From an uncultured Eggerthella sp. (lineage in GTDB: Bacteria; Actinomycetota; Coriobacteriia; Coriobacteriales; Eggerthellaceae): a stretch of 54,063 nucleotides of DNA. A model generated the notes under the pieces. That model was not told the origin of the DNA. It made no database searches and saw nothing but the letters and a program-made list of their open reading frames with translations. The translations under genes and the position numbers were made by a program. Below, piece after piece: positions 1 through 8,614 of the stretch (position 1 is its first letter; each line of letters begins with the position of its first letter). The stretch spans positions 1 to 54,063 of the forward strand of contig CABQIW010000008.1 of NCBI GenBank assembly GCA_902464295.1. Reading direction: 5' to 3'.

Positions 1-1026
1 AAAGTGAACCAAGCCACCCAAGTACCAAATTCCCAGAATTTCATTATGGGCACCACTTCCATGCCCTAGCTTCGCCATCAAAACGCTGCTCGACTCTATG
101 CCATTCCCGAACAGAAAAGACGATTGTATCCACGATAGCGCACTCGTCCATATTCCACTGCGACCCGAGAATGTTGCATCCTTACCGAATACGTCTTCAA
201 GCAAGAAGGTTCTCAAACCAAAAGGATCTACGTATCCGCACACTACCACGATAAGCGAGATGAGAAGAATCGCGTACAGTATCAAATACCCTCTAATAGT
301 GAAAAATCTATTATTCTCTTTTCTTCCCTGAATAGCCATATAAATGCCAAGAACGATCAAGACGACCATTGATGTGCCTGCTTTTACAAGAATCGTCGAA
401 ATAAGACAGATCAAATAGAGCAATACGACCGAAAACGATATTTGCTTTCCCGTCCTTTTCACACACCAAAGCATAGAGAGCATCACGGCATAGATATAGA
501 ACTCTGCATGTCTGTTGTCATAACCGAATATCCAATTCCTGTACGAGCTCTCAAAATTCGTCGCTCCAAAATGATACATCCCTGCTGGATAAACGATAAT
601 TGCAACAAAATTTGCCAATGTAAGGATCCAGAGCGCCTTGTTCAGCGCAGAAATCCAAAGAGGATCACCCTTTCTTATGAACAAATAAATAAGCCAACAA
701 TAGGCCGTCGCATAAGCAGCAGGGACGTAATATGAAAAGACCGCTTGTGCATCGAAACCATCAGTAATCGAAAAAGGAAGCACGCAAAACTGAAATAGGA
801 TAATCCAGCCAAATGGTGCAGGAACACGTTGCTGCGTCAACACCACATAAGCCATCGACAAGAACGCGCCGAGGGTAACTATAACGATGATAAAGTCGTT
901 ATAAGAAGCCCCGTCTTCGATCGCTTGAACAAAATAGGGAATACGAAAGAATGGGATAAGACCAACGACCAGGAGTATTCCTGCAAACACGCGATATAGG
1001 TCAACATTTGAAATCTTGCTGGTCAT
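1..1026 (-). CDS. Wzy/O-antigen ligase-like polysaccharide polymerase (partial, 3' end off window)
   Basis: An open frame of 342 codons reads from an ATG at 1026 (it starts MTSKISNVDLYRVFAG) to the left edge with no stop, so the C-terminus is missing. It is very hydrophobic, with about nine candidate membrane segments. Near the visible end it has a GRSGIW motif and then GAHNEILGIWYLGG, which resemble the GRxxxW and HNxxL signatures of the Wzy_C/WaaL family. Such proteins polymerise or ligate lipid-linked glycan repeat units on the outer face of the membrane. It is the last visible gene of the minus-strand polysaccharide operon, 21 bp after the DUF115 gene. An in-frame TAA two codons upstream fixes the ATG as the earliest start. 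The Shine-Dalgarno (SD) site is weak and distant. The family is inferred from motifs and context; whether it is polymerase or ligase cannot be told. Confidence 0.72.
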   Translation of the reverse strand, partial: MTSKISNVDLYRVFAGILLVVGLIPFFRIPYFVQAIEDGASYNDFIIVIVTLGAFLSMAYVVLTQQRVPAPFGWIILFQFCVLPFSITDGFDAQAVFSYYVPAAYATAYCWLIYLFIRKGDPLWISALNKALWILTLANFVAIIVYPAGMYHFGATNFESSYRNWIFGYDNRHAEFYIYAVMLSMLWCVKRTGKQISFSVVLLYLICLISTILVKAGTSMVVLIVLGIYMAIQGRKENNRFFTIRGYLILYAILLISLIVVVCGYVDPFGLRTFLLEDVFGKDATFSGRSGIWTSALSWIQSSFLFGNGIESSSVLMAKLGHGSGAHNEILGIWYLGGLVHF

Positions 1027-1047
1027 ATTTTAAGGCTCAATATCCTT

Positions 1048-1914
1048 TTATTCGTTCTTAACTGAAGCAATTTGAGACGAAACAGCCTCGATCGCAGCGT
1101 CAGTGTCGATACGATCGAACACCTCAAGATCACCACCACGGGTCGCATTGATGATCTGCACCCCTTGCTTTTCCGCGGCCTGCCTTGCAACGTAGTATGA
1201 ATAAGTCGTTGAATCAGCATAGTTCCATCCTGCACCTAAAGGAGCCGCGATTCCTTTCGCATAAGATCGCTCTTGTTCGCTATCTTGATGCAACTTCCCT
1301 TTTTCATCGACGTGTCCTGCATAGCGATGATCAACGCCAATTAAGTAGATCGTCTTGAATCCCATATATACCGCAAGCTGCAAGCTGTAATACGTAACGG
1401 TGTACGAAAGCGCGAGATGGTGCGATGCATCCAGACTGAAATCTTTATTCTTAAGACTACCTTTTTTAAGAGTAAAAGGACCCTGGACATTAAAGCAATG
1501 AGCGTTCGGGGGCAGCTCGACTATCTTGGCTCCTTTGTCCCCAACAAAATACGCATCGATGCCTTCATATTGAATAAGCTCATTAAAATATGTTGGGAAA
1601 AACCCAATGTCAGCATTCACATAATAAGTTGGTCGAAAAGAAGTCTGATCGAATAGCTTATACAAAAGATTACTTGCAAAAGTAGGGCACCCTTGCAGTC
1701 GTTCGAGATCTTCGGTGGTTAGGCTTGGTCCGTTCCCAATAACAAAACAAACCTCACCCAGATGCTTATCTTTGAATTGCCTGATGTCTTGCGCGTATTC
1801 CGATCTTCTATAGCGAAGATTGTTCATCTTATCCAAGATCTTCTTTGGGCAATATGATAATGACCTAACGACCACCGAGCGCTTGAGTGCATCTTTTAAC
1901 TCGTTCTTTTTCAT
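1048..1914 (-). CDS. DUF115 / MptE-like (GNGPSL-motif) protein of the polysaccharide cluster
   Basis: 288 aa, soluble, no signal peptide. The N-terminal third carries EVCFVIGNGPSLTTEDLERL (about residues 54-73), and the C-terminal part carries YLIGVDHRY and INATRGGDLEVF. These are the hallmarks of the DUF115/MAF_flag10 family, named after archaeal 6-hydroxymethylpterin diphosphokinase MptE. In bacteria these proteins sit in glycan and flagellin-glycosylation loci. The same GNGPSL opening is found in GT42 sialyltransferases, so a glycosyltransferase-like role is possible. The gene lies 69 bp after rmd and 21 bp before the Wzy-like gene, so it probably belongs to the same transcript. No pterin pathway gene is nearby, which argues against a folate-type role. 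The exact reaction is unknown. Confidence 0.7.
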   Translation of the reverse strand: MKKNELKDALKRSVVVRSLSYCPKKILDKMNNLRYRRSEYAQDIRQFKDKHLGEVCFVIGNGPSLTTEDLERLQGCPTFASNLLYKLFDQTSFRPTYYVNADIGFFPTYFNELIQYEGIDAYFVGDKGAKIVELPPNAHCFNVQGPFTLKKGSLKNKDFSLDASHHLALSYTVTYYSLQLAVYMGFKTIYLIGVDHRYAGHVDEKGKLHQDSEQERSYAKGIAAPLGAGWNYADSTTYSYYVARQAAEKQGVQIINATRGGDLEVFDRIDTDAAIEAVSSQIASVKNE

Positions 1915-1983
1915 TTGCTTAGCTGATTCCTTTATCTATTCGGTTTCGCAGACTTCTTATCGAGGCCCATGCAACAACATAAC

Positions 1984-2916
1984 TCAGACTAGTTCTCGAA
2001 AAATACCTTCAAATGTTTCACTAAGAGGAATCTCTGGAACAAATCCCAGCTCATCAGCAGTCTTGCTTCCATCACAACAAATATAAGGAGTATCGCTTGG
2101 TCGCAAAAGCCCTGGGTCGACCTCTACGGTTATCTCTTGCGAACTCAATGAAACGATCATTTCGAGAAGCTCCCGTAAAGAATGCGCTTTTCCTGAACCG
2201 ATATTGAACACCTCGCCATAATGATCGCTCTCAACGAGCATCCGATAGGCCCGAACGACATCTCGCACATCACTGAAGTCCCTTGAAACATTCAGATTTC
2301 CAACCTTGAGTACGCCAGGGTTTCCTGATCTCTCGATCTCAGCAACTTGACTGATCCAATTTGGAAGGACGAAGTTCGTGGTCTGACCTACACCTGTATG
2401 GTTAAACGATCGCGTTTGGTATATTTTAAGCCCATATCGCGATCCATAAAGATCAGCAAGGCGTTCTTGAGCAATCTTCGATATGCCATATGGGCTGGTC
2501 GCATCAACAGGATCGCTTTCTTTAAGTGGACGTTCAAGAGCGGCATATTCCTCGCTCGAACCCACGAGTAGAACCTTGGGAGACTTTGTCTGCTTTCTAG
2601 CAGCCTCCAAAACATTCACTGCACCGCCAACATTTACATCGAACGTTACCTTGGGCTGTTTCCAAGACAGTCCGACCGAGCTGATCGCCGCAAGATCGAT
2701 GATAATATCTGGATCGACCCGTATACAAGTTTTTAGTACCTCTTGTTCGTCTGTGATATCGGCTGCATAATACGCTTCGATAGCTTCTACACTGCAATCT
2801 TTCTGCAGGTCTGAGCCAAATACAAGGTAGCCGTTGTTTGCAAACTCTCGCGCAAGGTAGCCTCCCACAAAGCCTGCCGCCCCAAATATCAAAACCTTTT
2901 GTTGGTGTTCTGTCAT
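1984..2916 (-). CDS. rmd: GDP-4-dehydro-6-deoxy-D-mannose reductase (GDP-D-rhamnose synthase)
   Basis: 310 aa extended SDR. The Rossmann nucleotide-binding motif GAAGFVGGYLA is at about residues 12-22, the catalytic YGISK (YxxxK) at about 143-147, and the family stretch SFNHTGVGQ follows. Rmd reduces GDP-4-keto-6-deoxy-D-mannose to GDP-D-rhamnose with NAD(P)H. The start ATG overlaps the gmd stop (ATGA at 2913-2916), so the two are translationally coupled and act in sequence. A GDP-fucose synthase is the alternative. The FNHTGxGQ pattern and the absence of fucose-synthase epimerase features favour Rmd. The product D-rhamnose would be polymerised by the neighbouring enzymes. Confidence 0.82.
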   Translation of the reverse strand: MTEHQQKVLIFGAAGFVGGYLAREFANNGYLVFGSDLQKDCSVEAIEAYYAADITDEQEVLKTCIRVDPDIIIDLAAISSVGLSWKQPKVTFDVNVGGAVNVLEAARKQTKSPKVLLVGSSEEYAALERPLKESDPVDATSPYGISKIAQERLADLYGSRYGLKIYQTRSFNHTGVGQTTNFVLPNWISQVAEIERSGNPGVLKVGNLNVSRDFSDVRDVVRAYRMLVESDHYGEVFNIGSGKAHSLRELLEMIVSLSSQEITVEVDPGLLRPSDTPYICCDGSKTADELGFVPEIPLSETFEGIFRELV

Positions 2917-3959
2917 GAGTTGAACTTTGCTTCTCGTTTTGCTTGCTCAAGGTCATGCTTGACCATGATGCGGCACAATTCTTCACATGTTGTTTTTTGC
3001 GGATCCCATCCTAAAACAGTCTTCGCCTTCGTAGGATCCCCCCATAGATCAACCACATCGGTTGGGCGATAGAAAGCTGGATTGACACACACGAGCATTT
3101 TCCCTGTTGCCCTGTCATATCCCTTTTCGTCAACACCTTCGCCTTCCCAATCGAGTTCGATCCCAACATGCGCAAAGGACCATTCGACAAATTCTCGAAC
3201 TGAGTGTTGCACTCCCGTAGCGATAACGAAGTCATCAGGAACATCGTGCTGCAATATCATCCACATGCATTCGACGTAGTCTTTCGCATAACCCCAGTCT
3301 CTTAAAGAGTCAAGATTACCGAGTTCCAAGTGGTCTTGGAGGCCAAGCGAAATACGAGCAGCTGCTTTAGTGATCTTTCGTGTAACGAAACTCTCTCCAC
3401 GGCGCTCTGATTCATGGTTAAACAAGATGCCGTTACATGCGAACATGCCATATGCGTCCCTATATTCTTTGACCATCCAGAAGCCATACTGTTTAGCCAC
3501 CGCATAAGGACTGAAAGGATGAAAAGGTGTATCCTCATTCTGTGGCACTTCTTCGACCTTGCCATAGAGTTCAGAAGTCGAAGCTTGATATATTTTACAG
3601 GTCTTTTCAAGGCCGAGCATATGAACCGCTTCAAGTATGCGCAAAACACCTAGCGCATCAACATCGCCCGTGTATTCCGCCGCATCGAAGCTTACGCCTA
3701 CATGAGATTGCGCTGCTAGGTTGTATATCTCATCGGGCTGCACAGACGAAACGACCCGAACGATCGAAGTCGAGTCGGATAGATCCCCATCATGTAAGGT
3801 TATACGATCACTCTCTAAAAGATGATCTATGCGCTCTGTGCCGTGTACGCTTGAGCGCCTCACCAACCCATGTACTTCATAGCCTTTGTCAAGCAAAAAT
3901 TCAGCAAGATAGCTCCCGTCTTGCCCCGTAATACCAGTGATCAGTGCTCGTTTAGTCAT
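2913..3959 (-). CDS. gmd: GDP-mannose 4,6-dehydratase
   Basis: 348 aa from the chosen ATG at 3959, which has GAGAGGAA just upstream and leaves a 19-bp gap after the preceding glycosyltransferase. The open frame continues 13 codons further up to 3998, but that would overlap the upstream gene. Visible features are the NADP-binding GITGQDGSYLAEFLL at the N-terminus, the RRSS loop, catalytic TSELYG and YAVAKQYGFW (YxxxK), and FNHESERRG, which is diagnostic of Gmd. It converts GDP-D-mannose to GDP-4-keto-6-deoxy-D-mannose, the substrate of the overlapping rmd product. Family identity is clear. Confidence 0.93.
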   Translation of the reverse strand: MTKRALITGITGQDGSYLAEFLLDKGYEVHGLVRRSSVHGTERIDHLLESDRITLHDGDLSDSTSIVRVVSSVQPDEIYNLAAQSHVGVSFDAAEYTGDVDALGVLRILEAVHMLGLEKTCKIYQASTSELYGKVEEVPQNEDTPFHPFSPYAVAKQYGFWMVKEYRDAYGMFACNGILFNHESERRGESFVTRKITKAAARISLGLQDHLELGNLDSLRDWGYAKDYVECMWMILQHDVPDDFVIATGVQHSVREFVEWSFAHVGIELDWEGEGVDEKGYDRATGKMLVCVNPAFYRPTDVVDLWGDPTKAKTVLGWDPQKTTCEELCRIMVKHDLEQAKREAKFNS

Positions 3960-3978
3960 AGTTCCTCTCAAAGCGTTT

Positions 3979-5103
3979 TTAATCTTGATTCCATTCAATC
4001 AGTTTTTCCTTAAGGAAGTTCGTGAAATTCTCTTTGAAGATCCTCTCTGAAAAATTCAGACTATAGTCGTGTATTTGCTGACGAGAATAAGCCACGCCAT
4101 CTTGTTCAAACTCTTCGATACAGCGAACGAGACCATCTACGCTCTGATCGTAAAAATAAAGACCAGTCTTCCCGTCTTGCACGGTCTCAAGAGCACCACC
4201 TTTACCAAAAGCTAGCACTGGCACTCCAGCTGACATAGCTTCGACGGGCGTTATGCCATAGTCTTCGATACCTGGAAACAAAAAAGCTTTCGCTCGTGAG
4301 TAATAGCGTTCCATTTCTTCGTCACTTACGCGTCCAAGAAACTCTATGGTATCCCCTGCGAGCTTCTTGAGCTTTTCTTCCTCTTCACCGCCTGAACCGA
4401 TAACAACAAGTTTTTTCTTAAGTCGATTACACGCCTCTATGGCAAGGTCAATGCGTTTGTACCTAACAAAGCGTGCAACCACAAGATAATAATCATCGGG
4501 TGTCTCGGTAATCGGATACTCATTGATTCGAGTGCCTGGATAGATCGTGGTGAAATCTCTTCGATAATATTTCTTTATTCGACTGCCAACGAAATTCGAA
4601 TCTGAAGCAAAATAATCGACCCTTTGAGCAGCCTGAAAATCCCAAAGACGTACTTTATGGATCATCCTCTTCATGAAAAATCTCTTGAGCGCGCTCGCAT
4701 TCTCCAGATAGTCGTAATAGAGGTCCCAAACATAGCGTGTCGGCGAGAACGAATAGCAAACATGCAACGCATCTGGTCTGGTAATAACTCCTTTGCAACA
4801 AGATGCACAACAGCTGATCACGAGGTCATATTCGGTCAGATCAAGCGCCTCCCATGCTTTTGGCATAAAAGAAAGAAGAAGCTTGTGATGACTCTTCGCA
4901 CCCGGCCATTTTTGGATATAAGTAGTTCGGATATCGCACTCTTTGCACCATTCAGGAGCTTTATCCTGATCGTAAACTAAAGTGTATATAGGAGCATCAG
5001 GAAAAAGCGTGTGAATATCATAGAGCACTCGCTCTCCTCCTCCGCGCCCTACAAGCCAGTCGTGTACAAGCGCAACTTTTAGATCTTTGAAAGTAGTTGG
5101 CAT
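3979..5103 (-). CDS. Glycosyltransferase family 4 (GT-B), probable mannosyl/rhamnosyl transferase
   Basis: 374 aa. The N-terminal domain begins KVALVHDWLVGRGGGERVLYDI, a glycine-rich acceptor-side loop typical of GT4 enzymes of the WbaZ/mannosyltransferase type. The C-terminal domain has ARFVRYKRIDLAI, then FLGRVSDEEMERYY and the EDYGITPVEAMSAGVPVLAF nucleotide-sugar-binding region with the EX7E motif. It would transfer a sugar from a nucleotide donor to the growing lipid-linked repeat unit on the cytoplasmic face. Sitting between manC (6-bp gap) and gmd, it most likely uses GDP-mannose or GDP-D-rhamnose, but donor and linkage are inference. It is the only classical glycosyltransferase visible in this part of the cluster, so others probably lie beyond the left edge. 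Confidence 0.85.
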   Translation of the reverse strand: MPTTFKDLKVALVHDWLVGRGGGERVLYDIHTLFPDAPIYTLVYDQDKAPEWCKECDIRTTYIQKWPGAKSHHKLLLSFMPKAWEALDLTEYDLVISCCASCCKGVITRPDALHVCYSFSPTRYVWDLYYDYLENASALKRFFMKRMIHKVRLWDFQAAQRVDYFASDSNFVGSRIKKYYRRDFTTIYPGTRINEYPITETPDDYYLVVARFVRYKRIDLAIEACNRLKKKLVVIGSGGEEEEKLKKLAGDTIEFLGRVSDEEMERYYSRAKAFLFPGIEDYGITPVEAMSAGVPVLAFGKGGALETVQDGKTGLYFYDQSVDGLVRCIEEFEQDGVAYSRQQIHDYSLNFSERIFKENFTNFLKEKLIEWNQD

Positions 5104-5109
5104 CGGTCT

Positions 5110-6438
5110 CTATTTCCAGTAATTTCCAAATCGTTCGATGTCTTCTTCGACGAGAACATCACCCAACTGAACCTCTATAACATGAAGTTCCGTGAAAGCT
5201 CGAGCAGAATGAAGTTGTTCTGCCTGAATATTAACCACTCTACCTGGGGTGAGAGGCTGCACTTCACCATTAAGTACGATCTCGCCTTCGCCAGATACTA
5301 CGGTCCAAACCTCTGCGCGCCTAAAATGGCGTTGGTAGGTCAACTGTTTCCCTGGCTGTATGACAAGTTCTTTTGTCATGGCTTTTTGGTTATCTTTATA
5401 AACACCAGAATCGATAACTCGATATTCACCCCATCGTCTCTTTTCATACATGGGGCGTGTATACGCAGCTTGCTCTACCAACGGCTTAAGCTTCGCTGAA
5501 TGCTCTTTCGAAGAAACCAGGATACCGTCAGGTGTAGCTACCACAACTGCGTTTGAGACCCCTGATACAACTAAAGGGATGTTTGTCTCGTTGACCGCAT
5601 GAAGATTCTCGCAAGTGTCCGCATCAAAAACGATACGTCCTGAATAGGCTTCTGCCATCTCTTCAGAAAGAGTATTCCAAGTACCTAGATCCTTCCATTC
5701 TCCCTGACATGGAACGACTGCGATCGAATCGGCCTTTTCGACCACCTCATAGTCAAAAGAAACCTTTGGAAATTCACTATAATTCTCGATAATCTCTTCT
5801 ATATCTTTCGAGCTTGTATAACGACGCAGAATATCAAGGCCATAGCCAAGCTTGAATCCGAAAATGCCCCCATTCCAAAGGGCTCCCTTTTCAATAAGCG
5901 ATTGAGCCTTTGCCTCTGAAGGTTTTTCTGCAAAACATGACACCTCGTAGATGTCTCCCACTGTGTCAACAGGCACGATGTAGCCATACTTTTCAGAAGG
6001 ATACGTGGGTTCGATTCCTAAGAGGACAAGACCGTCTGGTCTTTCATCAACTGCTTCAGCGAGTCTTGCGAGACTCTTGTAATAACCATCATCTGCATAA
6101 GTGTCTATAGGAAGAACGATGACCGAATCGTTCGGATCTGCTTCAAGGTCAAAAGCGAGCTTTGCACATGCAAGCATAATAGCAGGAGCTGTATCTCTTC
6201 GCTCGGGCTCAACCACTAAATCATAGTCGCCTTCTATTTGACTTTCGATAGAGTAAACTTGACTATTTCCTGTAGCCACAAGAAGGCTTGCTTCTGGTAA
6301 AGCTTCTTTTATCTTCCTGAAGGTGCGTTGCACCATTGACTCTGGAATGTTGCTTGAGTTTCGTAGTACCTTCAGAAACTGTTTTGATCTGCTTTCGTTG
6401 GAAAGAGGCCACAAACGAGAACCCGAACCGCCAGACAA
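5110..6438 (-). CDS. manC: Mannose-1-phosphate guanylyltransferase / mannose-6-phosphate isomerase
   Basis: 442 aa from the first standard start codon, a TTG at 6438. The N-terminal nucleotidyltransferase has SGGSGSRLWPLSNESRSKQF and FAEKPSEAKA. The C-terminal cupin has RPMYEKRRWGEYRVID, LTYQRHFRRAEVWTVVSGEG and the HVIEVQLGDVLVEEDIERF ending typical of type II ManC/CpsB/AlgA. It makes GDP-mannose for gmd. The conserved first strand (THIILL) is encoded upstream of the TTG but is preceded by no ATG, GTG or TTG back to a stop at 6493-6495. Adding it would require initiation at ATA (6463-6465), which has a well-placed AGGAAAG upstream. The real start is therefore uncertain (see findings). Confidence 0.9.
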   Translation of the reverse strand: MSGGSGSRLWPLSNESRSKQFLKVLRNSSNIPESMVQRTFRKIKEALPEASLLVATGNSQVYSIESQIEGDYDLVVEPERRDTAPAIMLACAKLAFDLEADPNDSVIVLPIDTYADDGYYKSLARLAEAVDERPDGLVLLGIEPTYPSEKYGYIVPVDTVGDIYEVSCFAEKPSEAKAQSLIEKGALWNGGIFGFKLGYGLDILRRYTSSKDIEEIIENYSEFPKVSFDYEVVEKADSIAVVPCQGEWKDLGTWNTLSEEMAEAYSGRIVFDADTCENLHAVNETNIPLVVSGVSNAVVVATPDGILVSSKEHSAKLKPLVEQAAYTRPMYEKRRWGEYRVIDSGVYKDNQKAMTKELVIQPGKQLTYQRHFRRAEVWTVVSGEGEIVLNGEVQPLTPGRVVNIQAEQLHSARAFTELHVIEVQLGDVLVEEDIERFGNYWK

Positions 6439-6465
6439 TAGTATTATGTGTGTTTGAGAACCTAT

Positions 6466-6668
6466 GATTGCTTTCCTATTTTGATAATGCCATCAAGCTG
6501 AGACAAAGCTCCCATCCAGCGTGTCTTCAGATTCTCTCGCAATGCGCAAGAAAACCAAACCCTATGATAACTAATTTCCTAAATAGTGGCTACTTTCAAC
6601 AGCCTAAAGGAAGCCTTAGTGGTCCTGCTTGATCAATGCTTTGATTGGGCTGAAATATGACGATTGGG
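6466..6668 (-). other. Intergenic gap inside the polysaccharide operon
   Basis: About 200 bp between the phosphoglycosyl transferase stop and manC with no convincing frame. Read on the minus strand it is AT-rich and contains two direct copies of AGCCCAATC. It also has a possible weak promoter, TAGCCA-N17-TATCAT, ending about 90 bp before manC, so manC and the downstream genes may have their own transcript. No terminator hairpin with a T-run is visible. Confidence 0.35.
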
Positions 6669-7400
6669 CTATTGCCCCGTTCCTGAAAGCATCGCACGAA
6701 AAGTTCCCTTGAAAACGCGCCAATCCGTCTTAAACGATGCAGTCTCGATGTACTCAAGCTCTATTGCTTGACGCTCCCCTGATTCGAAAGTTGAGTTGTT
6801 TCGCGAAGTAGACTGCCAAAGACCTGTTATTCCCCCCGGAATGGAAAGGAGCTCTGCTTGCTGCTCAGGCGTATACCAACGCATTTCCTCATAAGAAATG
6901 GGGCGAGGGCCGATAACAGACATCTCACCCGCAAGCACATTAAGGACATTAGCAAATTCATCAATCGATGTTTTCCGAATAAACTTTCCAATAGGTACCA
7001 CGCGCGAATCGTTTTCAACTTTTCGTTCTTTTCTCCACTGAACGAGCTGATCGTCATCAAAATACTTTTCAACATTATCGGAGTCGCCAACCATAGAACG
7101 CAGTTTAAAGATCCTCATCGGACGACCATACTTACCAACGCGCTTTTGAATATAAATCGGCGATGCTTTGGTCTGAATTGCAATAACCACCAATAAAAGA
7201 AGGGTCAAGGGCAAAAGGAGAATACAAACTGCGATGACGAAAACACTGAACACGATGTCGAAAAGACGCTTAACGAAGCGATATCCAAGCGACCGCTTAT
7301 CAAGAGAGCGAGAGTAGGTCTCGAACTCCTTCGTCCCCAGGCGCAAAACTACCGCCTGCTCTTGATCGCCTCCAGCAGTTATCATCGCGATGTTTTCCAC
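6669..7400 (-). CDS. Undecaprenyl-phosphate sugar phosphotransferase (small phosphoglycosyl transferase)
   Basis: 243 aa. The catalytic domain begins KRLFDIVFSVFVIAVCILLL (re-entrant hydrophobic helix, about residues 44-63), then IYIQKRVGKYGRPMRIFKLRSM, the conserved DE pair in RKTSIDEFANVLNVLAGEMS, VIGPRP and PGGITGLWQ. These are all signatures of the bacterial sugar transferase family (PF02397). It loads the first sugar-1-phosphate onto undecaprenyl phosphate and so starts repeat-unit assembly. The protein has the monotopic core plus a short N-terminal extension and lacks the four-helix N-terminal domain of WbaP. The GTG at 7400 abuts the upstream stop codon. An ATG five codons in is an alternative start with an AGGTGG box further upstream. 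The sugar used is unknown. Confidence 0.88.
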   Translation of the reverse strand: MENIAMITAGGDQEQAVVLRLGTKEFETYSRSLDKRSLGYRFVKRLFDIVFSVFVIAVCILLLPLTLLLLVVIAIQTKASPIYIQKRVGKYGRPMRIFKLRSMVGDSDNVEKYFDDDQLVQWRKERKVENDSRVVPIGKFIRKTSIDEFANVLNVLAGEMSVIGPRPISYEEMRWYTPEQQAELLSIPGGITGLWQSTSRNNSTFESGERQAIELEYIETASFKTDWRVFKGTFRAMLSGTGQ

Positions 7401-8369
7401 CTAAAACAAGCTCTTTTCAGGATAGCGAGAAGTAAGGAATACAACGCCACCAAGCTTAATCTTCGCAAAACGGAACTCTTCAACAATAGCTGCGAGCGCT
7501 TTACGTGAATCGCGCCATTCAGTTGCACAAAGAATAGTTATGTCAGCCTCTTTCGCAATATAAACCGCACCCACCCCTTCGCTAAGTGGCGCACATTCGA
7601 TGATCGTAACAATACCTGGCAAGCTAACATGATTAAAACCTTCGGCGTGAGCATTCCCCTGCACTCGACTTACCGAAACTTTAGAGTGCTCCAATGCGCT
7701 TGTTAATTCTGCGCACGTGAGCGTACTTCCCGTAAGACCTACTGGCACCACTGCGATGGTAGATGGCGGCTCATCGCATATAAATCGGATATTTGCGAGC
7801 AAACGCTCTCCACGATCACGATTTGGAATCGTGCCTATCACAGGAAGATCTGCAGCTGCTTCAATATCACTTTTTGACTTGATGGGAGTCTTCAGTATGT
7901 CGATCAATACAACGAGGCAAATCGCGACAAAAAGGCCCGCGAATAGCGCCATTAATGTCGTTCTCCATATACTTGGTGAGGCGTTATCTGCGCTTATCGC
8001 CTCATTAGTGCTAATTGAAGCCTGTACGTTTGCTTTTCTACAGTCTTCTGCTGCAGCAAGGACTGTCGCGTTCGCCGCAGCAATACATCCTCCATAGTCG
8101 CTTCCTTCAGCCCTGATCGTAATCGTTCTGTAAGCCGTATCGGTAGTTGACGAAACCTCTATGCCGTTTTTAGAAAAGGTCGATGCTTCGTTTTGGGCAT
8201 AACCACCTGCTAAAGCTATGTCTCCATTCGTCAAAAGTGTCGCTTTAGCAATATAGGTTGGCGGAATCGCTGCAACAACAGCTGTAGCAACAAATGCGCA
8301 AACAACAGGCACTATAATAACCATTTTTATGTAATGACGAATAAGCTTGAAAAAATCAGAGAGTGTCAT
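7401..8369 (-). CDS. Polysaccharide chain-length regulator (Wzz/YveK-like) fused to a degenerate BY-kinase domain
   Basis: 322 aa. The N-terminal Wzz-type domain starts at the membrane (segment about residues 15-37). A short extracytoplasmic loop follows, then a second membrane segment at about 134-160 (TLMALFAGLFVAICLVVLID). After the linker DLPVIGTIPNR, the last 130 residues follow the BY-kinase/ParA-like fold order, including IVTIIECAPLSEGVGAVYIA where kinases have the DYVIIDTPP stretch. The Walker A position reads VVPVGLTGSTLTCAELT and lacks the GEGKS lysine, and no Tyr cluster ends the protein. It should therefore bind no ATP and act as a structural co-polymerase. It is the first gene of the operon, with a good promoter at 8513-8541. 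Confidence 0.8.
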   Translation of the reverse strand: MTLSDFFKLIRHYIKMVIIVPVVCAFVATAVVAAIPPTYIAKATLLTNGDIALAGGYAQNEASTFSKNGIEVSSTTDTAYRTITIRAEGSDYGGCIAAANATVLAAAEDCRKANVQASISTNEAISADNASPSIWRTTLMALFAGLFVAICLVVLIDILKTPIKSKSDIEAAADLPVIGTIPNRDRGERLLANIRFICDEPPSTIAVVPVGLTGSTLTCAELTSALEHSKVSVSRVQGNAHAEGFNHVSLPGIVTIIECAPLSEGVGAVYIAKEADITILCATEWRDSRKALAAIVEEFRFAKIKLGGVVFLTSRYPEKSLF

Positions 8370-8512
8370 GCTGTTTCCCTATCATACTGCACGCATCTTC
8401 TGGCCTTTAAATCACGCTGAAATAAGATGTTTTCCTCATTCGTCATTTTTACAATGCCTACCTCATTAAAACATGCATCATTCTGAGCCAGAAACGATAG
8501 CAGACCACAACG

Positions 8513-8541
8513 AATATATAGTAGCAGGTAATGCTTTTCAA
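8513..8541 (-). promoter_or_regulatory. Sigma-70-type promoter of the polysaccharide operon
   Basis: On the minus strand TTGAAA (8541-8536), a 17-nt spacer and TATATT (8518-8513) give a near-consensus promoter. Transcription should start near 8506, leaving a leader of about 135 nt before the chain-length regulator. It lies just downstream of the terminator at 8615-8646, which insulates it from fic. Confidence 0.6.
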
Positions 8542-8614
8542 CAAAACGAACTTGACTGATGTCGAGATAAACGGACATATTGTCAGGGTTGATAATTGGC
8601 AAAATGCTTGCTTT

